Notes: generated from the letters alone by a model not told the origin. DNA of 64,000 nt from Cranoglanis bouderius (GCA_023630585.1 CM042539.1:5775755-5839754); one strand, 5' to 3'; counted from the stretch's first letter, positions 52,401 through 64,000 are shown. Program-made: numbers and translations.

Positions 52401-52823
52401 TAACAATCTTATAACTGTCTAGTGCATGGCCCTGCAGAGACAGTGGAGTGTAATGTATTAGATTAAATCTTATTTTGCTTGAGTGTTTAATTGTGAAAAG
52501 GCTGCATCGGGCACATTGATGAAAGATGTGGTGTAACCAGTGCATCATTTTTGCATGTAAGGATATTATGTTATGTTAGTATGTAATATGTCAACCCACA
52601 AAAAAACTGTACATGGCCATATTACAAGCTGTTCGCTGGATGAAATGTCAGTGTTGTTAAGTGCAGTTTAAAAGTAGCCACTAGTTGTCACTGATGTACA
52701 CAAAATAGTCTGAAAAAATCTGTATAGTCTTCAAAATTATTTTCATTACATGTGGAAATAGTGGGAAAGCTTTGGGGGTGGGGGTGGAGGTGGGTTTGTA
52801 GGGGGGATACTTATGATTAACAG

Positions 52824-52872
<49 letters not shown>

Positions 52873-54535
52873 ATGGATGTAGTGGATGACCCGGTCAGAC
52901 CATCGTCTGTCTCGCAGAAGAAGTGCCTGTGCAAGGAAGCAGGATTGTTTGTTATTCCAAGATTATTTCAGGATAAACTGCACTCGAGCTTCTCACTTCC
53001 CGGTTTTGTTGTGCAGGAGGAGGGAAAACTTTTTCTTTCTGCTTGTAGTTTCAGTCTGAAGTGATTAGTCGGGTTTAACCTCGTTCTCTTCTGTATGTGG
53101 ACGCACACGTATATTACTGGACATTGTAACAGGAAGTCAAAACTGAAACCAAAATGTCTCCGAGGCCCTCCAGTGGCTGGCTGCAGTACATTTGTTTAAA
53201 CCCGCCCATTCCCATGTTAGTGAATGGGAAAGGAGACAAACGTACAGTTTAAAGTCCCAGTGAAGTGCCCTGAAACGTGCAGACCTATTCGATGTATTGA
53301 CATAATTTCCACTGAAACAGGAAGTTAGGACGGGACATATCGAGTGGCTCTGTCCCCTTTTTTAAATAGCCAATAGCGTTTAGCTTACCTCACAGCCCGG
53401 GCTAAGCCGTATTTGACAGTTAGTACCATGGATTTTTATAATGTTGGGGGGTGGGACACTTCAGATTTTAGAAAGCATTTGATTGGACAGAAAATCTGAT
53501 GAAAAGCTGTAGTGCAGAATGATGTCATAAAAATTGGTGATCTGTATTGGTGGTAGAGAGACTGTAAATTTTGAATGTATATATCATCTAAATGCGAATT
53601 CTGTCACTGTTTCGGAGCGCACTAGCTTATAGTCCCTTAAGGCTAGCATAGTCATACTAATGTCACAAAACTTTAATTTTGATTTCTTGAGGACTTTAAG
53701 TTACAGCTCCACAAATTATTTTCAGGAACAGTGTTCTGTCGTTCTTACAAGTTTAGTTGACCTGTATATTTTTCCTTATGATGAATGCGTTTCATAGGAG
53801 TTATTTGATGATGAATTAAAGGGCGTGGTTGATGATGTGATTGACAGTTTACGGTTGGGTTAGAAATGAAAGTCAAGCCTCATGAATGGGCATGCACTTT
53901 CCAACACGGATCTGAAGCTTTTAATGAGAGCAAACCTCATTTAACAGCTTTAAAACTTTGTCTATTCATAGTGTTGACAACTTTGACCGTTCTGTAGCAA
54001 AGCCGTGTGTTGTTCTGCTGTTCTAAAAGACCCTCAGCGGTGAGTTCTTTGCCATTTTTCCGGTATGTTCTTCATTTTCATGTAAGCTGGGTTATTGTAC
54101 TGATATCATAACTAGCAAACTAACGGGAGTGAATGAAGTGATGGCATGGTCCAAGGCAGCTAACACGAGATACATTTAATAATAATCTACTATTGACTGT
54201 ATGACCTTAACGAACACTTGAAGTAGCTTGTTAGTCTCTCCTTTTAAAATGAATTCTACAGACACTTCAGGTAATGTCTCTCAAAGAGCAACTCCATTGC
54301 CTGGACCTTTTTACTAATGATATTTAGAGTTTATAAATCACACTGTTGATGAGTTGTGTTTTCTGTCACGCGCAGGAACTTGCCGGTCATCATGGCGTGG
54401 GTGGAGGCACAGAAACCTGGTGTGGATGGTGTAAACATCATCACCTCAGACTTTGTGGAGCTGGTGGACTTTGCCAACACCGTCATCAGACTCAATGACC
54501 TCCTCCTCCTCCCACAGGACCAGGCAGTCACGTAA
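49472..54535 (+). CDS. plcxd2: PI-PLC X domain-containing protein 2
   Basis: Four exons: 49472-49571, 50787-51253, 51665-51906, 54376-54535; GT-AG junctions in phases 1, 0, 2; 322 residues. The start reads MKTRPTGDTSNADWMGSL, matching the ADWM motif at the start of this family. The X domain follows: AVPGSHDSFSFWVDE with the first catalytic His, GIRYFDLRVSSKPG, and YFIHGLFG with the second His, then EVIFLDFNHHYAM, YQVLVFYHHP, PAPWANTT and GSFHVSQAILTPR. It ends in QKPGVDGVNIITSDFVEL. KKWSMTQNLTFREQLEGGIR favours PLCXD2 over PLCXD1/3. The family is related to phosphoinositide phospholipase C but lacks EF-hand, PH and C2 domains. Human PLCXD2 is on 3q13, like CIP2A and HHLA2. PLCXD3 is the main alternative. 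Confidence 0.93.
49572..50786. other. Intron 1 of plcxd2
   Basis: AT-rich intron DNA, no repeat or gene recognised. Confidence 0.6.
51955..52335 (+). repeat. R1 MITE-like repeat in plcxd2 intron 3
   Basis: Contains GAAGGAGTCTCCAGTGCTAG, AGAGGTAAAGCTGTAACTCA and CCTATAACAGCACACCCTGT, typical of R1. Confidence 0.75.
52336..54375. other. Remainder of plcxd2 intron 3
   Basis: Holds a (GA)n run at 52827-52870. A candidate AG acceptor at about 52916 opens a short phase-compatible frame, but it has no recognisable homology, so I do not call an exon. No other feature is supported. Confidence 0.5.
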
Positions 54536-54599
54536 CCTCTACAGCACCCCAAGGACATCGCAACCAAAGTCACGAGACCACCATGGAGTTTAGAAATCA

Positions 54600-54630
54600 T
54601 ATGACCATCATCATCATAATCACCATCATT

Positions 54631-54667
<37 letters not shown>

Positions 54668-54668
54668 C
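54600..54668 (+). repeat. (ATC)n microsatellite
   Basis: About 20 ATC units starting 65 bp after the plcxd2 stop codon, probably in its 3' untranslated region. Confidence 0.9.
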
Positions 54669-54671
54669 TGA

Positions 54672-54790
54672 CCTGCAGTCATCTTCAAAATTATTGGCAC
54701 CCTTCATTAAAATGAGTGAATGTAAATAAGACTGATGTTATTCTTAAAAAACTTCTTAAGTGGAACATTTTTTTTCGTAAGTCTTATTTA
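54672..54790. mobile_element. Solo Tc1-like terminal fragment
   Basis: CTGCAGTCATCTTCAAAATT followed by ATTGGCACCC is the tip of a Tc1-like family (compare 34414). No body follows. Confidence 0.55.
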
Positions 54791-54879
54791 TTTTTGTTGG
54801 TTTCAAAATCATCAGTGCGCTAAATGAATGTTTTCTGTTGAAAAAAAGACGTGTTCAGTTGCAGCCCGACAAACAGAGC

Positions 54880-56290
54880 CCCATGACAGGCATAAACCCC
54901 TGGTTGGGCAAAGCCCTGTGATGAGAAAAAGGCCCTATGTTGAGCCCCCTGCTGGTCACATGTGTTTAAACATGTTGGGCAGAAGCCCCTGGTTGGCCAA
55001 AGCCCCACGTTGGGCAGAAACCCCATGTTGGGCAGAAGCCCCATGTTGGGCAGAAGCTCCTGGTTGGCCAAAGTCCTACGTTGGGAAAAAGCCCCATGTT
55101 GGGCACAAGCTCCTGCTTGGCCAAAGCCCCACATTGGGCAAAAGCCCCATGTTGGGCAGAAGCTCCTGGTTGGCCAAAGCCCCATGTTGGGCAGAAGCCC
55201 CATGTTGTGCAAAAGCCCCATGTTGGGCACAAGCTCCTGGTTGGCCAAAGCCCCATGTTGGGCAGAAGCCCCATGTTGGGCAGAAGCTCCTGGTTGGCCA
55301 AAGCCCCACATTGGGCAGAAGCCCCATGTTGAGCAGAAGCTCTTGGTTGGCCAAAGCACCACATTGGGCAGAAGCCCCATGTTGGGCAGAAGCTCTTGAT
55401 TGGCCAAAGCCCCATGTTGGGCAGAAGCTCATGGTTGGCCAAAGCCCTGCATTGAGCAGAAGCCCCATGTTGGGCAGAAGCCCCATGTTGGGCAGAATCC
55501 CCATGTTGGGCAGAAGCTCTTGGTTGGCCAAAGCCCCATGTTGGGCAGAAGCTCGTTGTTGGCCAAAGCTCCTGGTTGGCCAAAGCCCCATGTTGAGCAG
55601 ACGCTCTTGGTTGGCCAAAGCATCATGTTGGGCAGAAGCCCCATGTTGGGCAGAAGCCCCATTTTGGGCAGAAGCTCTTGATTGGCCAAAGCCCCATGTT
55701 GGGCAGAAGCTCCTGGTTGGCCAAAGCCCCATTTTGGGCAGAGGCTCCTGGTTGGCCAAAGCCCCACGTTGGGCAGAAGCCCCATTTTAGGCAGAAGCCC
55801 CATGTTGGGCAGAAGCTCCGGGTTGGCCAAAGCCCCATGTTGGGCAGAAGCTCCTGGTTGGCCAAAGCCCCATGTTGGGCAGAAGCTCCATGTTAGGCAG
55901 AAGCCCCATGTTGGGCAGAAGCTCTTGGTTGGCCAAAGCCCCATGTTGGGCAGATGCTCCTGGTTGGCCAAAGCTCCTGGTTGGCCAAAGCCCCATGTTG
56001 GTCAGAAGCCCCATGTTGAGCAGAAGCTCTTGGTTGGCCAAAGCACCACATTGGGCAGAAGCCCCATGTTGAGCAGAAGCTCTTGGTTGGCTAAAGCACC
56101 ACATTGGGCAGAAGCCCCATGTTGAGCAGAAGCTCTTGATTGGCCAAAGCCCCATGTTGGGCAGAAGCTCCTGGTTGGCCAAAGCTCCTGGTTGGCCAAA
56201 GTTCCTGGTTGGCCAAAGCCCCATATTGGGCAGAAACCCCATGTTGGGCATAAGCTCCTGGTTGGCCAAAGCCCCATGTTGGGCAGAAGA
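54880..56290. repeat. Minisatellite of alternating 18- and 17-bp units (higher-order array)
   Basis: Two related units alternate: A, AAGCCCCATGTTGGGCAG (18 bp), and B, AAGCTCCTGGTTGGCCA (17 bp), with one to four A units between B units; about 78 units in all. The left edge (54880-54960) is degraded. Neither unit contains a stop codon in any frame, so the array is open over hundreds of codons on both strands. Each B unit shifts the frame by one, and the translated text cycles through three motifs. I judge it non-coding: no conserved start, no introns, and random point changes at all codon positions. Confidence 0.93.
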
Positions 56291-56292
56291 AA

Positions 56293-56353
<61 letters not shown>
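56291..56353 (+). repeat. (ATT)n microsatellite
   Basis: About 20 ATT units directly abutting the end of the minisatellite. Confidence 0.95.
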
Positions 56354-57730
56354 AAAAAATTACATGGTCATAAACATTTTTTAAATATTTTTTTCATTTT
56401 TAACTCTGAGTTAATAAACTTAATGAGGTAAAACTGGGAATGTTTCCTTGCATGCTCTAATTCACACACAGAGTAAAAGTATTTGTATTTATTTGTGATT
56501 TTCATTCCATTTCTGGTCTCTCTGAGTAATCGTCTGCTCTCGGGTTGTGGAAAGTTGGGAATGCTGGTGCAGAAGATGGGGATAGTTTTGTGGTTTGCGT
56601 CTCGAGCGTATTTCTGCTGTAATGTTGGGTTTCAGCTGAACACACACTTTCTCTATCTCAGCATCTCCGTCTAGTTCCTCTCCTTCCTCTCTGCCAGCCT
56701 GATGGTTTGCACTTCAGGGCTCAGGTCAGGAGCAAACACTCAAGTCTGATCAGCTTTTAAATACATTTTTTTTTCCTGGTAGAAATAAATTATTTATATT
56801 GTCTGAGCGGCAAAAAAGAAAAGAAAGGTGACAAACTCATACTGTAATTATGCCGATAGCTCGATTGTTTCTGCAGCCATTTTGAGATGTTTGCTGCGTA
56901 TTTGTATAAGAGATTTGTTTAAGCCAGAAGCCACAGTGACCGCGAGAAGCTGTTTGTGCCAGACAGATCTTGACAATGATCAGTTTCTGCATTTAGGCTC
57001 TTCTCTTCTGAAGCTCTATGTTTAGACGTTCAGTCCCTGTATAAAGCAACACACACACGAGGGTCGCTCAGATTAGCGACCAACCTCGCGCTGTAAATGT
57101 CTGACGTTTGTGCAGTCAAACGTATGATCAAGGGAAAAGAGTTGGCCATAAAAAGTCCCTATTTCTGGTTTGTGCTTCGTCAGAAACGCTTCTTAAAATT
57201 ATCCAAAATGAGCTTCTGAGTCTGGAATGTTCCACAGAAGAGTAGGAAGAACTTCCATACATTCCATCGAACAAGTGTCTCATAAAGGATTCGGTGCTCC
57301 AGGTTTTATTTTAATTCAGATTATTTTGCTCCACTTAATTAAGCATTGAAATTAAAACCATAACCTCATGCCAAACTTAACAAGTAATATATACAATAAT
57401 ACAGTTATACAGCAATATAGTTATTTTTGATCATTATTCAAGCTTTTTCTAGAATTAAACATTTCCTTCAAAGAACATTTTGTTTTCCAAATTTCATCTG
57501 CTGCTATTTCAGAAATTTAAACCACCTCAGCTGCAAGATTAAAATTATTAAAATTAATCCCTAAATGAAGATTATTCCAAGAAAATGCCAAGATTATTTA
57601 AAAAAGGTTGTTTTTTTTTTTTAAAAAGTATGGTCATTTTTTATAAATAAAAATTGTTTAAGTATAATAGGAAAAAAAGACTTTGTGGCGTGCTGTAATA
57701 GGAAAATCAATTTACTTATAGCTCATTATT
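56354..57730. other. Gene-free interval after plcxd2
   Basis: No supported gene, RNA or named repeat. A small perfect inverted repeat, GGTCGCT and AGCGACC, lies at 57062-57081. Confidence 0.5.
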
Positions 57731-57734
57731 TACG

Positions 57735-58330
57735 TTTTCTGTAAGGAGATGTTTATTTAACTTTATTTAATTTATGGAAGGAGTCTCCAGTGTCAGTGTT
57801 TTGTATCAGTCTTTGTAATCCATTGCATTTCATTCCAACCTGTTGACATTTAACCCATTGAAATTCCAGGGTGTTATTCTGCTCATCATTTTTATCAAAG
57901 AATTCTGATTGGTCAGAAGGTTTATATCGATGTGCTCGTTCTGGTACGTTATTGTTTCTATAGTAACAGCTCAACAACAACAAAAAAAAAACATATAATC
58001 GTAGATATGGTGACTTGTTCTGTAAAAAAAAGATGTTTATTTAACTCCTTATTTATGGAAGGAGTCTCCAGTGTCAGAGCTTGGTAGCAGTCAGAGGGAA
58101 AGAGCTGTAACTTTAAGTTTTTCGACGTCTTCAGGACAGAGGAGTTTATCGTGAACAAGACAAGCTGTGTTTTTGTTTTGAGAGAGAGAATAAAGCAAGG
58201 CGGGTGAGGGAATCGACTGTTTATAGCTGCTGTAACGTAAGTAAGAACAGGAACTAACTCGTTTCACGAGCATTAAATGTAACTATAAAAGGATAAAAAT
58301 TATGACGTGTCGTTCTAATACATAAAACAA
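57735..58330 (-). repeat. Two R1 repeat copies
   Basis: 57735-57800 is a short copy; 57865-58330 is a nearly complete one with GAATTCTGATTGGTCAGAAG, TTTATGGAAGGAGTCTCCAG and TTATAGCTGCTGTAACGTAA. This is the best copy for defining the family together with 60380-60925. Confidence 0.8.
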
Positions 58331-58551
58331 TTGAAGTCGTTGAGGGAGAAGAAGTTCTGGAATGTTCCCAGCTTAGATTTTCAGGCGTCGCTGAAATACA
58401 GAGAGAGGAAAAAAGAGATCTAATCATCTCCACGCAGGGTTTTTGTTTCTGCCTCCATTACATGCACCATTTCCTTTCTCCTCCAGATTCTGCTTTTCAT
58501 TTCCATCCTTAATGACTGAGTTTAGATTCTTCATTCTAAACGACAGTTTCC

Positions 58552-58607
<56 letters not shown>

Positions 58608-60375
58608 CAAGATTTATTATGATTAGCAAATATTCAGAGAAATGAAGTGTACGTTCGTCTCTTATAGTGAGCACAGTGTTTTAGTTTGTTTGGTTTTTTT
58701 TTTTGTTTGTTTGGTTTTTTTTAGTGCAAAAGTTTGTACACCCTATTACTACACCTAATTCTCCCCCAGTATTTCATTGTGCCTTTCTGTCTTTATGTTA
58801 TATCTTTTTATCCCATTCTTCAGCAATTCAAGAGAGAGCTTGTTTTCCTGATTCCCAGCGACCCTTAACTTGACTGCTTGAGACTTTGGGCCTGTTTGAT
58901 CTTTTAACACCTTAAACAAGACTCACAACATTTAAGTTAAAATCATTATGTTAATGAATCAAATTCAATGGGGATACAAACTTTTGAGCGTGCTTATAAC
59001 TAAAAAAGTAATAATAATAAAAAGGACTGCACATTAGACTGAGACTCAGTTGTTGTAATATTAAGGCTGCGTCTTAATTCGGAAAGGTTTATTTTTTATA
59101 TTTTATTATTATTTTTAAAATATTAATTCTGGAATTATTTCAGATTATTCTCTCTGAAGTAAAGAGCAGTGTGTTCACTCTCAAGCTCAGTCATTATTAA
59201 CACTTTTTTCTTAGTATAGAAAACTTTTTTTTCTGAGTTTAGAGTAATGAAGGAAGAGGACTGAAGTTTACTGTAAAAAAAAAAAAAAAAAAATTTAAAT
59301 AATAGCTTAAATGCATGTTAAACAAAGTTTGGTGCAACTGGATTAACTCATAAACTCTGGTTTAATCCATGTTAAAACTTAGTCCTTGTTGGTCTAAATC
59401 TGGCCTGAAATATTTATTAAATAAATAAATAAGACAGTCTGAGGCAGAGACAGGTTAAAATCGAACGTGCTAATAAAGAAAACTGCACATTAGACTGAGA
59501 AACATTACGAACATGAAGATAAACTGTAAAATATCTTCCTTTTCTCCCTCAAATGTCTCAATATCTTCATATTAGATCCCTCTATTGCCAGGTTCAAATC
59601 TTCTCCAAAGACCCACTTTCATTCGTTATCCTTTAATTCGGTCTGAGGATGTAGAATTTTCATTTGTCCAAAATGAAAATGTTTGTTTTAAATCTGTTTT
59701 ATACAACTTGTACAGCACTTTGGTTTCAACTTCTGTTGTTTGTAAATGTGCTTTATAAATAAATAAACTAAACTAAACCAGAAACTAAGGGGGGGGTGCA
59801 AACTTTTGCACTCACACGTATAATACCTGAATTTTAGCACTGAAACCGAATAGATCAAGAAATAAATCATTTGACTTCTCAGGTGACACTTTTCTTTTCT
59901 TTCCCTCCTGCTCACTCTGTCACTCCCACTCATTCCTGCTCCTCGTTCATCCCTCCCTCTCCATCGTTCTTGTTTTAATTCTCTCTCCCTCACACTTTCC
60001 CTCCCTCCCTCCCTCCCTCCCCTCCCTTGGAGGACGAGATCCAGGTCTTCATGTGGCTTCTGAGTGAATTATTTACATAAAGAGATGCTAATTGGGCTGT
60101 AATTCCACATGAGCAGCTCCAGGCCCTGTGGCTTCCAGCTGGCACAGGAGATTCGAACAGATCTTTCGTTTGTTATATTTCTCCTTCTTTATTTGACGAT
60201 CCTGTCGGGTTCTCTCGGGCCCCGAGGAGAGGCGAGGCTTTGTAAACCGCCGCTGCTCCGTTTGTCAGGAGGTTTTGCCCCCGGTGAGGGCGTAATGATT
60301 AATGATGGTGTGTCTGATACAAATGAAGGTTCACCAGAACCAATCTGCTCATCATATGGTGAATGGAGCTGTTAG
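58331..60375. other. Gene-free interval with (CA)n and mariner-like traces
   Basis: (CA)n at 58556-58606. 58725-58990 starts GTGCAAAAGTTTGTACACCC and ends near GGGGATACAAACTTTTGAG, a degraded Tc1/mariner-like remnant. (CCCT)n at 60000-60029. The part 60040-60310 is more complex in sequence than its surroundings but has no supported gene. Confidence 0.5.
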
Positions 60376-60379
60376 TCTT

Positions 60380-60925
60380 AAACTTAATCATTTTGCTCTA
60401 ACAGCACGTCCTGAAGTGTTTTATTCCTCTTATACCACAGCAATTTTTATTAAGTAAGGAACGTCATACTTTTTATCCGTTTATAGCTACATATAATGTT
60501 CTGTTTGTGAAACAAATGAGTTCCTGTTCTCAGCTAGAAACAGTCGTTCCTTCACCATCCTCTCTTTTTTTCTTTCTCTTGAACACAAATAAAAAGCAGC
60601 TTGTCATTTTACAGAGAAACCGCAAAGAAGCGTAAACTCCTCTGTCCTGAAGAATGAAGTTCCAACTTTACCTCTGACTGTTACAAAGTGCTGACACTGG
60701 AGACTCCTTCCATGAATAGGAAGTCAAATAAAAGTCTCCTTATGCAAAATTTCGCCATATCAACGACTGAATGTTTTTTCAATGAGCTGTTACTATAGAA
60801 ACTGTAACGTTAAAACGAGCGCATTAATATAAAGCTGTGATTTGCAGCTGTGCTACTCCGAGAAAATTTGACTTTTTGACCAATCAGAATCCAGAATTCA
60901 ACAGCGCCATGGTGTACTCTGGATT
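60380..60925 (+). repeat. R1 MITE-like repeat, long copy
   Basis: From CTAACAGCACGTCCTGAAGT through CACTGGAGACTCCTTCCATG to CAATCAGAATCCAGAATTCA. It is in the opposite orientation to 57865-58330. About 540 bp, no coding capacity. Confidence 0.8.
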
Positions 60926-61891
60926 TTGGATATGATATGACTTTTAGGGAATAAAAGTATCTTGAAAGATTTAGAAAAGACTGGATGACATGACTATATG
61001 ATATTGATATCATGATGAATCACCATAAATATGTCAGTCATAAGTAATAAATAAATAATAAATTTTAAAAAATCCTATTGCACCTTTCTGAGATTATTCT
61101 CAGTATTGTTAGTATATTGAGAAGATTGATATCTCCTTCTGCTTTTTACAATAGGTGTTTATTGAGTAAAAAAAAAATTTTTTTTAAGTTAAAAAAAAAT
61201 AAAATAAAGTGTGCTTATTATCACATTTTAAACCTTGGCATAGTTAAATATAATGCTAAAAAACATAATGTTGGTTATAGAATTTTAAAATATAAAGAAT
61301 TATATTATAATTGCATCATAGCACCGATAAAATCCCCACGCCTAATGAATGATGGCTGAATGAACGTTTGATTTCAGAATATTACTCAGACGAGTTTCGT
61401 GTTTCAGCTCCAGTCTGGTGCCAACATGGGCTTTAACACGTGCTTATTATTTTTTATGCAAAAGACAGAGTGCACTTTTGACCTGATGTTCTAAACCCAA
61501 CCTCTCTTTAACGTTGGCCCACAGTTCTTCTAGTCTTAAAGCCATTTCCAACTCGGTGACCACAAACAAGCTCTCTAACTCCGAACACATGGAACAAAGC
61601 TAGAGAAGAAGTGATTGTTTATATAAATATGAGCATTTTCTTTTGTTTCAGCACAAAAATCAGCTCTCTGTCTAATAATCCCATGAGCACAGTGACACTT
61701 AATTAATTCTTATAATAATAATAATAATAATAATAATGTCCACATACAGTAATATAGAGAAATGCTTACAGGATAGTGACAAACATATCATATTGCACTA
61801 TATGGGAAAAAGTCAGCATACTGCAGCAAAAAATAATAAATCACTGTTGCGATGATAATTAACGAATGATTTATTCTGATTTATATTCTGA

Positions 61892-61977
<86 letters not shown>

Positions 61978-62190
61978 CATTTGTGAGACCAACAGATATT
62001 TTTTTATGTTTGCATTAAAATAAAATTTAAATGATCACAAATTGCTAAATTTGACCAATGACCAAGAGGAAAAAGAGCATGATCATCACATCGCCAGAGT
62101 TTTTAATAATAATTCTAATCATCTTTATCATCAGCATATTTAAAGATAAATGAATAAATAAATATAAACTGTGACTGTTAGGGACATATA
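60926..62190. other. Gene-free AT-rich interval
   Basis: Includes (AAT)n at about 61711-61735 and a (TA)n run at 61898-61972. No supported gene. Confidence 0.6.
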
Positions 62191-63783
62191 CAGTATCTCA
62201 CAAAAGTGAGTACACCCCTTAAATTTTTGTAAATGACACTTTTCTACAATGTAAAGTAGTGAGTGTACAGCTTGTATAACAGTGTAAATTTGCTGTCCCC
62301 TCAAAATAACTCAACACACAGCCATTAATGTCTAAACTGCTGGCAACAAAAGTGAGTACACCCCTAGGTGAAAATGTCCAAATTGGGCTCAAAATGTCAA
62401 TATTTTGTGTGGCCACCATTATTTTCCAGCACTGCCTTAACCCTGTTTGGCATGGAGTTCACCAGACCTTCACAGGTTGCCACTGGAGTCCTCTTCCACT
62501 CCTCCATGATGACATCACAGAGCTGGTGGATATTAGAGACCTTGCCCTCCTCCACCTTCCATTTGAGGATGCCCCACAGATGCTCAATAGGGTTTAGGTC
62601 TGGAGACATGCTTGGCCAGTCCATCACCTTTACCCTCAGCTTCTTTAGCAAGGCAGTGGTCGTCTTGGAGGTGTGTTTGGGGTCGTTATCATGTTGGAAT
62701 ACTGCCCTGCGGCCCAGTTTCCAAGGGGAACTGCTTCAGTATGTCACAGTACATGTTGGCATTCATGGTTCCCTCAATGAACTGTAGCTCCCCAGTGCCG
62801 GCAGCACTCATACAGCCCCAGACCATGACACTCCCACCACCATGCTTGACTGTAGGCAAGACACACTTGTCTTTGTACTCCTCACCTGGTTGCCGCCACA
62901 CACGCTTGACACCATCTGAACCAAATAAGTTTATCTTGGTCTCATCAGACCACAGGACATGGTTCCAGTAATCCATGTCCTTAGTCTGCTTGTCTTCAGC
63001 AAACTGTTTGCGGGCTTTCTTGTGCATCATCTTTAGAAGAGGCTTCCTTCTGGGATGACAGCCATGCAGACCAATTTGATGCAGTGTGCGGCGTATGGTC
63101 TGAGCACTGACAGGCTGACCCCCCCACCCCTTCAACCTCTGCAGCAATGCTGGCAGCACTCATATGTCTATTCTGCAAAGCCAACCTCTGGATATGATGC
63201 TGAACACGTGCACTCAACTTCTTTGGTCGAACATGGCGAGGCCTGTTTTGAGTGGAACCTGTCCTGTTAAACCGCTGTATGGTCTTGGCCACTGTGCTGC
63301 AGCTCAGTTTCAGGGTGTTGGCAATCTTCTTATAGCCTAGGCCATCTTTATGTAGAGCAACAATTCTTTTTTTCAGATCCTCAGAGAGTTCTTTGCCATG
63401 AGGTGCCATGGTGAACTTCCAGTGACCAGTATGAGAGAGTGTGAGAGCGATAACACCAAACTTAACACACCTGCTCCCAATTCACACCTGAGACCTTGTA
63501 ACACTAACGAGTCACATGACACCGGGGAGGGAAAATGGCTAATTGGGCCCAATTTGGACATTTTCACTTAGGGGTGTACTCACTTTTGTTGCCAGCGGTT
63601 TAGACATTAATGGCTGTGTGTTGAGTTATTTTGAGGGGACAGCAAATTTACACTGTTATACAAGCTGTACACTCACTACTTTACATTGTAGCAAAGTGTC
63701 ATTTCATCAGTGTTGTCCCATGAAAAGATATAATAAAATATTTACAAAAATGTGAGGGGTGTACTCACTTTTGTGAGATACTG
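62191..63783 (-). mobile_element. Tc1-like transposon, nearly complete
   Basis: Starts CAGTATCTCACAAAAGTGAG and ends CTCACTTTTGTGAGATACTG. Inverted ends are over 200 bp, with an internal repeat (AAAGTGAGTACACCCCTAGG). Left TA at 62189-62190; the right TA has become TG. Confidence 0.93.
62397..63409 (-). pseudogene. Tc1-like transposase with two frameshifts
   Basis: Starts MAPHGKELSEDLKKRIVALH at 63409, with a helix-turn-helix (KKIANTLKLSCSTVAKTIQR). The frame is lost in a C-run near 63119-63126 and resumes with VSAQTIRRTLHQIGLHG, SDETKINLFG (first Asp) and GGSVMVWGCM. It is lost again near 62710 and ends with FQHDNDPKHT-type text (second Asp), SPDLNPIEHLWGILK (third Glu) and GGHTKY at 62397. 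Apart from the two shifts the protein is complete (about 338 residues). Confidence 0.9.
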
Positions 63784-64000
63784 TGGCTGCAATTTGTTTT
63801 ATTTGTATTTAGGATTTCAAAATAAAGAAATGAATGACAAAAGGGAATCATATACCAGGTGAAACTGATCAATCACGGCAAGTGTCATTACTGTAATTAA
63901 TTAATATGCAACGACGTCACAAATAACAATAACAATAACAATAACTGCATAAACGCTCTTAGAGGTTATTTCAGTTGGTTACTGAAGGCACCGCGGTGTT
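63784..64000. other. Right edge, no gene
   Basis: AT-rich DNA with an (AATAAC)n run near 63923-63945. Nothing else supported. Confidence 0.5.

Noticed and set aside
52813..53064. An alternative last exon of plcxd2
   Set aside because: An AG acceptor at about 52916 gives a phase-compatible frame with a stop, but the peptide has no recognisable similarity. Part of the open frame is a GA microsatellite.
54828..55790. A 320-codon open frame and several long reverse frames in the minisatellite
   Set aside because: They arise because both repeat units lack stop codons in every frame. The frame-shifting 17-bp units and the absence of a preferred frame argue against a protein.
57062..57081. Perfect inverted repeat GGTCGCT/AGCGACC
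   Set aside because: Seven-base arms are expected by chance in a window of this size; no terminator or RNA context.
60109..60375. An 88-codon open frame
   Set aside because: No homology or splice context; length is within chance for this composition.

Overview
The window is nuclear DNA of a ray-finned fish: intron-rich genes with GT-AG junctions, abundant Tc1-like DNA transposons, tRNA-derived SINEs, and long (GT)n, (GA)n and (TA)n microsatellites. The density of Tc1-like copies (about fifteen, from at least eight families) would suit a catfish-like otophysan, but that is inference. Three loci, hhla2-like, cip2a and plcxd2, have human counterparts on 3q13, so the block looks like conserved vertebrate synteny. 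The sh2d1-type gene between cip2a and plcxd2 is not part of the human block.

Left part (1-20100): three tandem copies of an HHLA2-like (B7 family) immunoglobulin receptor gene, all on the + strand. Copy A (133-1392) is only the 3' half of a gene cut by the window edge. Copy B (4857-7437) is a pseudogene with a 2-bp frameshift and lost splice sites around the membrane exon. Copy C (12943-17956) reads as an intact gene with signal peptide, three Ig domains, a transmembrane exon and two alternative tail exons. B and C lie in a tandem segmental duplication that also carried the 3' part of the convergent gene cip2a. In the B unit only one cip2a exon (10104-10208) survives.

Middle (20110-36835, - strand): cip2a (cancerous inhibitor of PP2A), 21 exons, about 894 codons, full length compared with the human protein. 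Every intron is GT-AG except intron 10 (25916-26331), which has the ends and branch site of a U12-type AT-AC intron. Intron 9 has taken three Tc1-like elements in a row between blocks of (TA)n. Intron 2 has a 45-bp minisatellite split by a SINE.

Right part: 41659-46119 (-) is a four-exon SH2D1 (SAP/EAT-2) type SH2 adaptor. Its intron 3 carries a TTAA-flanked transposon with a decayed THAP-like reading frame, probably Kolobok. 49472-54535 (+) is plcxd2, a PI-PLC X-domain protein of four exons. It is followed by a 1.4-kb minisatellite of alternating 18- and 17-bp units that is almost free of stops in all six frames. From 56353 to the end I see no gene: only interspersed repeats, microsatellites and a Tc1-like element (62191-63783).

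Functionally, the hhla2-like receptors are predicted surface ligands in lymphocyte co-stimulation or inhibition, and the SH2D1-type protein is a cytoplasmic adaptor for SLAM-family receptors. cip2a and plcxd2 are housekeeping or signalling genes. Nothing in the sequence shows that these genes share regulation.
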